Assembly: GCF_011046535.1 (NCBI RefSeq)
Contig: NZ_CP049257.1
Coordinates: forward strand, 4,836,001 to 4,900,000
Direction: 5' to 3'
Origin: Nocardioides anomalus
GTDB lineage: Bacteria; Actinomycetota; Actinomycetes; Propionibacteriales; Nocardioidaceae
Length of the DNA: 64,000 bases
Shown: one piece after another, positions 60,979-64,000 of the stretch
How positions within the stretch are numbered: the first letter of the stretch is position 1
How the letters are laid out: every line of letters begins with the position of its first letter
Program-made: the position numbers and the translations under genes
The notes under the pieces: generated by a model
Databases searched by the model: none
What the model was told of the DNA's origin: nothing
Seen by the model: only the letters and a program-made list of their open reading frames with translations

Positions 60979-62222
60979 CGGCGTACCTCTGCGAGCGGGC
61001 CTGGGTCGACGGCGTCGTCCACGACGACGTGCTGGTCGAGGTCGATGCCTCACACATCACTCGCGTCACGCTGGGAGTACGAAACTCACGTCCGGGGGGT
61101 CCAGTTTCGTACTCCAAGCGTGAGTTTCACCGGCCGGCCGGTGAAACTCATGCGCGGCCGGGCCTGACCATCCCGGGGCTGGTCAACGACCACAGCCACG
61201 CGTTCCACCGGGCCCTGCGGGGCCGGACCCAGCGCGGCCGCGGCACGTTCTGGACCTGGCGCGAGCAGATGTACGCCGTCGCGGGCCGCCTCGAGCCCGA
61301 CACCTACCGCGCGCTGGCCACGAGGGTCTTCCGCGAGATGCTCGCGGCGGGCTACACCAGCGTGACCGAGTTCCACTACCTGCACCACCAGCAGGACGGC
61401 ACGCCCTACCCGGAGCCCAACGCCATGCGCGAGGCCCTCGAGCAGGCCGCGCAGGAGGTCGGCATCCGGCTGACCCTGCTCGACACCTGCTACCTCAGCA
61501 GCGGCTTCGGGGCGCCGGTCGAGGGCGTCCAGGTCCGCTACAGCGACGGCACGGTCGAGCGCTGGGCCGAGCGCGCCGGCGCCGGACCGGCCGCGATCCA
61601 CTCGGTCCGTGCGGTGCCGCGCGAGGCGCTGCCGGCCTTCCGCGGGCGGGACCCGCTGCACGTCCACCTCTCCGAGCAGCCGGCCGAGAACGAGGCCTGC
61701 CTCGCGGCGTACGGCGTGACGCCGACCCGGCTGCTGCACGAGGCCGACCTGCTGGGCCCGACCACGACCGTCGTGCACGCGACCCACCTGACCGACGACG
61801 ACATCGAGCTGCTGGGCACGACCGGGACCAACGTCTGCATCACGCCCACCACCGAGCGCGACCTGGCCGACGGCATCGGCCCGGCCCGGCGTCTGGCCGA
61901 GGCGGGGTGCCGGCTCACGATCGGCAGCGACAGCCACGCGGTCGTCGACCCGTTCGAGGAGCTGCGCGGGCTGGAGATGGACGAGCGGCTGGCCACCCGC
62001 GAGCGCGGGCACTGGAGCGCGGCCGAGCTGCTCGACATCGGCGCGCGCGGCGCCCGGATCGCGGTGGGGGAGCCGGCCGACCTGGTCACCCTCGACACCC
62101 GCTCGCCGCGGACCAGCGACACGGGCGCGGACGAGCACACCGCGGTCTTCGCCGCGACCGGGGCCGACGTCACCCACGTGGTGGTCGGCGGCAGGGAGGT
62201 GGACCTCACGTGGCCGTCCTGA
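60975..62222 (+). CDS. hutF: Formimidoylglutamate deiminase with an internal palindromic insertion
   Basis: 415 residues. It is an amidohydrolase-superfamily enzyme that turns N-formimidoyl-glutamate into N-formyl-glutamate and ammonia. Metal-site motifs are [46 protein letters not shown] and [16 protein letters not shown]. Residues ~31-59 are encoded by two large palindromes (61066-61150). They replace a normally short loop before the barrel, adding about 20 residues without breaking the frame. The start overlaps the M20 gene and the end overlaps hutI by 13 bases. Confidence 0.93.
   Translation: MTAYLCERAWVDGVVHDDVLVEVDASHITRVTLGVRNSRPGGPVSYSKREFHRPAGETHARPGLTIPGLVNDHSHAFHRALRGRTQRGRGTFWTWREQMYAVAGRLEPDTYRALATRVFREMLAAGYTSVTEFHYLHHQQDGTPYPEPNAMREALEQAAQEVGIRLTLLDTCYLSSGFGAPVEGVQVRYSDGTVERWAERAGAGPAAIHSVRAVPREALPAFRGRDPLHVHLSEQPAENEACLAAYGVTPTRLLHEADLLGPTTTVVHATHLTDDDIELLGTTGTNVCITPTTERDLADGIGPARRLAEAGCRLTIGSDSHAVVDPFEELRGLEMDERLATRERGHWSAAELLDIGARGARIAVGEPADLVTLDTRSPRTSDTGADEHTAVFAATGADVTHVVVGGREVDLTWPS
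61066..61150. repeat. Two adjacent large palindromes inside hutF (REP/BIME-like element)
   Basis: Element A: 61066-61086 pairs with 61103-61123 (21 bp, one mismatch) around a 16-base loop, with GGAGTACGAAACT as the perfect inner arm. Element B: 61121-61150 is a perfect 30-bp palindrome centred on GGCCGGCC, with arms TGAGTTTCACC and its complement. The two share GTGAGTTT/AAACTCAC ends and abut. The whole stays in frame with hutF. It looks like a small palindromic mobile repeat. Confidence 0.8.
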
Positions 62223-63358
62223 TCAGCGGCATCGCCGAGCTCACGACCCACGACGCGGAGCGGCCGGTCCTCGCGGACGCCGCGCTCGTCGTCGACGGCG
62301 GTCACGTCGTGTGGGTCGGGGAGCGCGCAGGCGCACCCGCGGCCGACGAGGAGGTCGACGTCGCCGGCCGGGCGGTCGTCCCCGGGTTCGTGGACAGCCA
62401 CAGCCACCTGGTCTTCGCCGGCGACCGGGCACCGGAGTTCGCGGCCCGGATGGCCGGCACGCCGTACGCCGCCGGCGGCATCCGCACCACCGTCGCCGCC
62501 ACCCGCGCCGCCACCGACGAGCAGCTCACCGCGCACGTCGCGCGCCTGGTCCAGGAGATGCTCCGCCAGGGCACGACGACGTTCGAGACCAAGTCGGGCT
62601 ACGGGCTGACCGTGCGCGACGAGGCCCGCAGCCTGGCCGTGGCCCGGCAGTTCACCGACGAGACGACGTTCCTCGGCGCGCACGTCGTGCCGGTGGAGTA
62701 CGCCGACGACCCGGGCGGGTACGTCGACCTGGTCACCGGCCCGATGCTCGAGGCCGCGGCACCGCACGCGCGATGGGTGGACGCGTTCTGCGAGAGCGGC
62801 GCCTTCGACGTGGACCAGGCCCGCGCGGTCCTGCACGCCGGCGAGGGAGCCGGCCTGCAGGGGCGCCTGCACGCCAGCCAGCTCGGCCCCGGCCCGGGCG
62901 TGCTCCTGGCCGCCGAGCTCGGCCTGGCGGCGGTGGACCACTGCACCTACCTGACCGACGCGGACGTGACCGCGCTGGCGGACTCCGGGACGGTGGCCAC
63001 GCTGCTGCCGGGCGTGGAGTTCTCCACCCGGCAGCCCTACCCCGACGCGCGGCGCCTGCTGGACGCCGGCGTCACGGTGGCGCTGGCCAGCGACTGCAAC
63101 CCCGGATCGTCGTACACCAGCTCGGTGCCGTTCTGCGTCGCGCTGGCCGTCCGGGAGATGGGGATGACGCCCACCGAGGCCGTCCGCGCGGCCACCCTGG
63201 GCGGGGCCCGGGCGCTGCGGCGGGACGACGTCGGCCGGCTCACCGTCGGCGCCCGGGCGGACCTCGCCGTGCTCGACGCGCCCAGCGCCGTGCACCTGGC
63301 CTACCGGCCCGGCGTACCCCTCGTGACGGCCACCTGGGTGGCCGGACGCCCCGTCTGA
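62210..63358 (+). CDS. hutI: Imidazolonepropionase
   Basis: 382 residues from GTG 62210 behind GGGAGGT; a longer in-frame stretch upstream lies in hutF and is not used. Metal motifs are [20 protein letters not shown] and [12 protein letters not shown], with further family marks [13 protein letters not shown] and [14 protein letters not shown]. It hydrolyses imidazolone-5-propionate to N-formimidoyl-glutamate, the third step of histidine use. It is last in the operon with the M20 gene and hutF. Confidence 0.95.
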   Translation: MAVLISGIAELTTHDAERPVLADAALVVDGGHVVWVGERAGAPAADEEVDVAGRAVVPGFVDSHSHLVFAGDRAPEFAARMAGTPYAAGGIRTTVAATRAATDEQLTAHVARLVQEMLRQGTTTFETKSGYGLTVRDEARSLAVARQFTDETTFLGAHVVPVEYADDPGGYVDLVTGPMLEAAAPHARWVDAFCESGAFDVDQARAVLHAGEGAGLQGRLHASQLGPGPGVLLAAELGLAAVDHCTYLTDADVTALADSGTVATLLPGVEFSTRQPYPDARRLLDAGVTVALASDCNPGSSYTSSVPFCVALAVREMGMTPTEAVRAATLGGARALRRDDVGRLTVGARADLAVLDAPSAVHLAYRPGVPLVTATWVAGRPV

Positions 63359-63380
63359 GGTACCTCAGACGGCCCTCCTC

Positions 63381-63417
63381 AGCCCCCAGATGGGGCGGCT
63401 TCCCGATGTGGGGGGCT
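63381..63417 (+). terminator. Weak hairpin and TACCTCAG direct repeat after hutI
   Basis: AGCCCCC (63381-63387) can pair with GGGGGCT (63411-63417) across 23 bases. TACCTCAG occurs twice (63361-63368 and 63417-63424). The hairpin may end the hut transcript, or the repeats may be regulator sites for the genes downstream. Confidence 0.3.
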
Positions 63418-63470
63418 ACCTCAGGCGAGCACCTTGGTCATCACCAGCCGAACCGACCGAGGAGCACACC

Positions 63471-63608
63471 ATGTTCAACACCCCCGACACCTACCGGGCC
63501 GAGATCGAGTACCGCAGCGAGAAGATCCGTCGCGACATCGAGGGTCACCGCCGCGTCCGGTCGCCGTTCTCGCGGAAGGCCGCGCCGCGCACGCGCCAGG
63601 GCGCCTGA
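63471..63608 (+). CDS. Small basic protein (45 residues)
   Basis: It starts at ATG 63471 with GAGGAG upstream. The product (MFNTPDTYRAEIEYRSEKIR, then RDIEGHRRVRSPFSRKAA) is helical and basic with no membrane segment. Short proteins of this type occur in many actinobacteria without known function. The 112-base gap after hutI and its own ribosome site suggest an independent gene. Confidence 0.6.
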   Translation: MFNTPDTYRAEIEYRSEKIRRDIEGHRRVRSPFSRKAAPRTRQGA

Positions 63609-63672
63609 GCGGCGGGGCCCGAGCCTCGTGGCCGCGGAAACCGTCGAGCGGACGACCACAGAACACGCGATC

Positions 63673-64000
63673 ATGTCCGGCGTGGCGCACACGACCTCCC
63701 GGACCTTGATCGGCCGAGACGCCGAGCTGGGAGAGATCGCCTCCCTGCTCGGCGTCCGGTCGTCCGCGTCCGGAGCGGGCGAGCGCACCCACGTCGTGCT
63801 GTCCGGGGACGCCGGCGTGGGCAAGACCCGGCTGCTGACCGAGCTGCGCGACCTGGCCGTGGCCGAGGGCTGGCGCGTGGTGGCCGGGCACTGCCTGGAC
63901 TTCGGCGACAGCGCGCTGGCCTACCTGCCCTTCTCCGAGCTGCTCGGCCGGCTGGACGCCGAGCTGCCCGAGGCGGTGCGCCGGGTGGCCGACGCCCACC
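63673..64000 (+). CDS. AAA-ATPase transcriptional regulator, LuxR/LAL-type, N-terminal part (runs off the window)
   Basis: The first 109 residues are visible. LIGRDAELGEIASLLG begins the ATPase region, and GDAGVGKTRLLTELRDLA is a Walker A P-loop. CLDFGDSALAYLPFSELLGRL follows as in large LuxR-family (MalT/LAL-like) regulators, which end in a LuxR HTH expected beyond the window. The start may be ATG 63673 or GTG 63628 (same frame); neither has a strong ribosome site. Confidence 0.75.
   Translation, partial: MSGVAHTTSRTLIGRDAELGEIASLLGVRSSASGAGERTHVVLSGDAGVGKTRLLTELRDLAVAEGWRVVAGHCLDFGDSALAYLPFSELLGRLDAELPEAVRRVADAH

Noticed and set aside
61066..61150. Transcription terminator between hut genes
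   Set aside because: The palindromes lie within the hutF coding frame near its start. A terminator there would block hutF and hutI expression, so a repeat element is the better reading.

Overview
The window is about 64 kb of very GC-rich DNA, densely packed with genes and with many GTG starts and 1-4 base stop/start overlaps. Gene content points to an actinobacterium, most likely Nocardioides or a close relative: a FadE5-type acyl-CoA dehydrogenase, a mycothiol-dependent-type DinB protein, bifunctional-type Dcd, a HelR protein behind a rifamycin-associated element, choice-of-anchor P and DUF4097 proteins, and IdeR- and KstR-like boxes. The genus is inferred from gene content, not from a marker gene. 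I see no insertion sequence, prophage, integrase or CRISPR array.

Layout. 1-9.6 kb: the end of an NHL-repeat protein, a methyltransferase and a hemerythrin protein in one operon; a lysE/lysG exporter-regulator pair; a FadE5-like dehydrogenase; a TauE/SafE permease with an Rrf2 regulator; a frameshifted sulfotransferase-like gene; a ketosteroid-isomerase-like gene behind a KstR-like box; a DUF2461 gene; and tRNA-Gly(CCC). 9.6-17 kb: dcd, an IdeR-boxed siderophore-interacting protein, an RHH/DUF4097 operon with two tiny genes, a sodium:solute symporter with a small membrane partner, and a PASTA membrane protein. 17-27 kb: a 1142-residue Fe-S reductase with a long repeat-bearing acidic tail, then a three-gene operon of a secreted clostripain-type (C11) peptidase and two tandem PrsW-like membrane proteins with zinc ribbons. 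27-38.2 kb: helR with its rifamycin-associated element, a beta-helix protein, a RibD-like reductase, a frameshifted DUF4118 gene, an orphan sortase, a GlxA-type regulator, an APC permease, a secreted M19-like hydrolase and an IclR regulator. 38.2-46 kb: a membrane/coiled-coil protein, a two-component system with a divergent small membrane protein, an MFS transporter, a choice-of-anchor P protein and a WXG100-like pair. 46-64 kb: hutH-hutU; an M48 protease; a matrixin; two CoA-ester lyases; DUF1992; an MFS-M20 pair; 3-hydroxybutyryl-CoA dehydrogenase; a nitroreductase; a second hut operon (M20 amidohydrolase-hutF-hutI); a 45-residue protein; and the start of an AAA-type regulator.

How genes work together. 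The two hut operons lie 14 kb apart. Each carries the same 14-bp palindrome exactly 55 bp before its first start codon, so histidine breakdown is probably one regulon, and the IclR gene at 37.4-38.2 kb is a candidate regulator. The C11-PrsW-PrsW operon looks like an uncharacterised envelope proteolysis module. hutF contains two large palindromes in its reading frame that look like a small palindromic element.

Caution. Three genes (near 7.86, 13.44 and 31.82 kb) are each broken at a six-base G or C run. Sequencing error is the simplest explanation.
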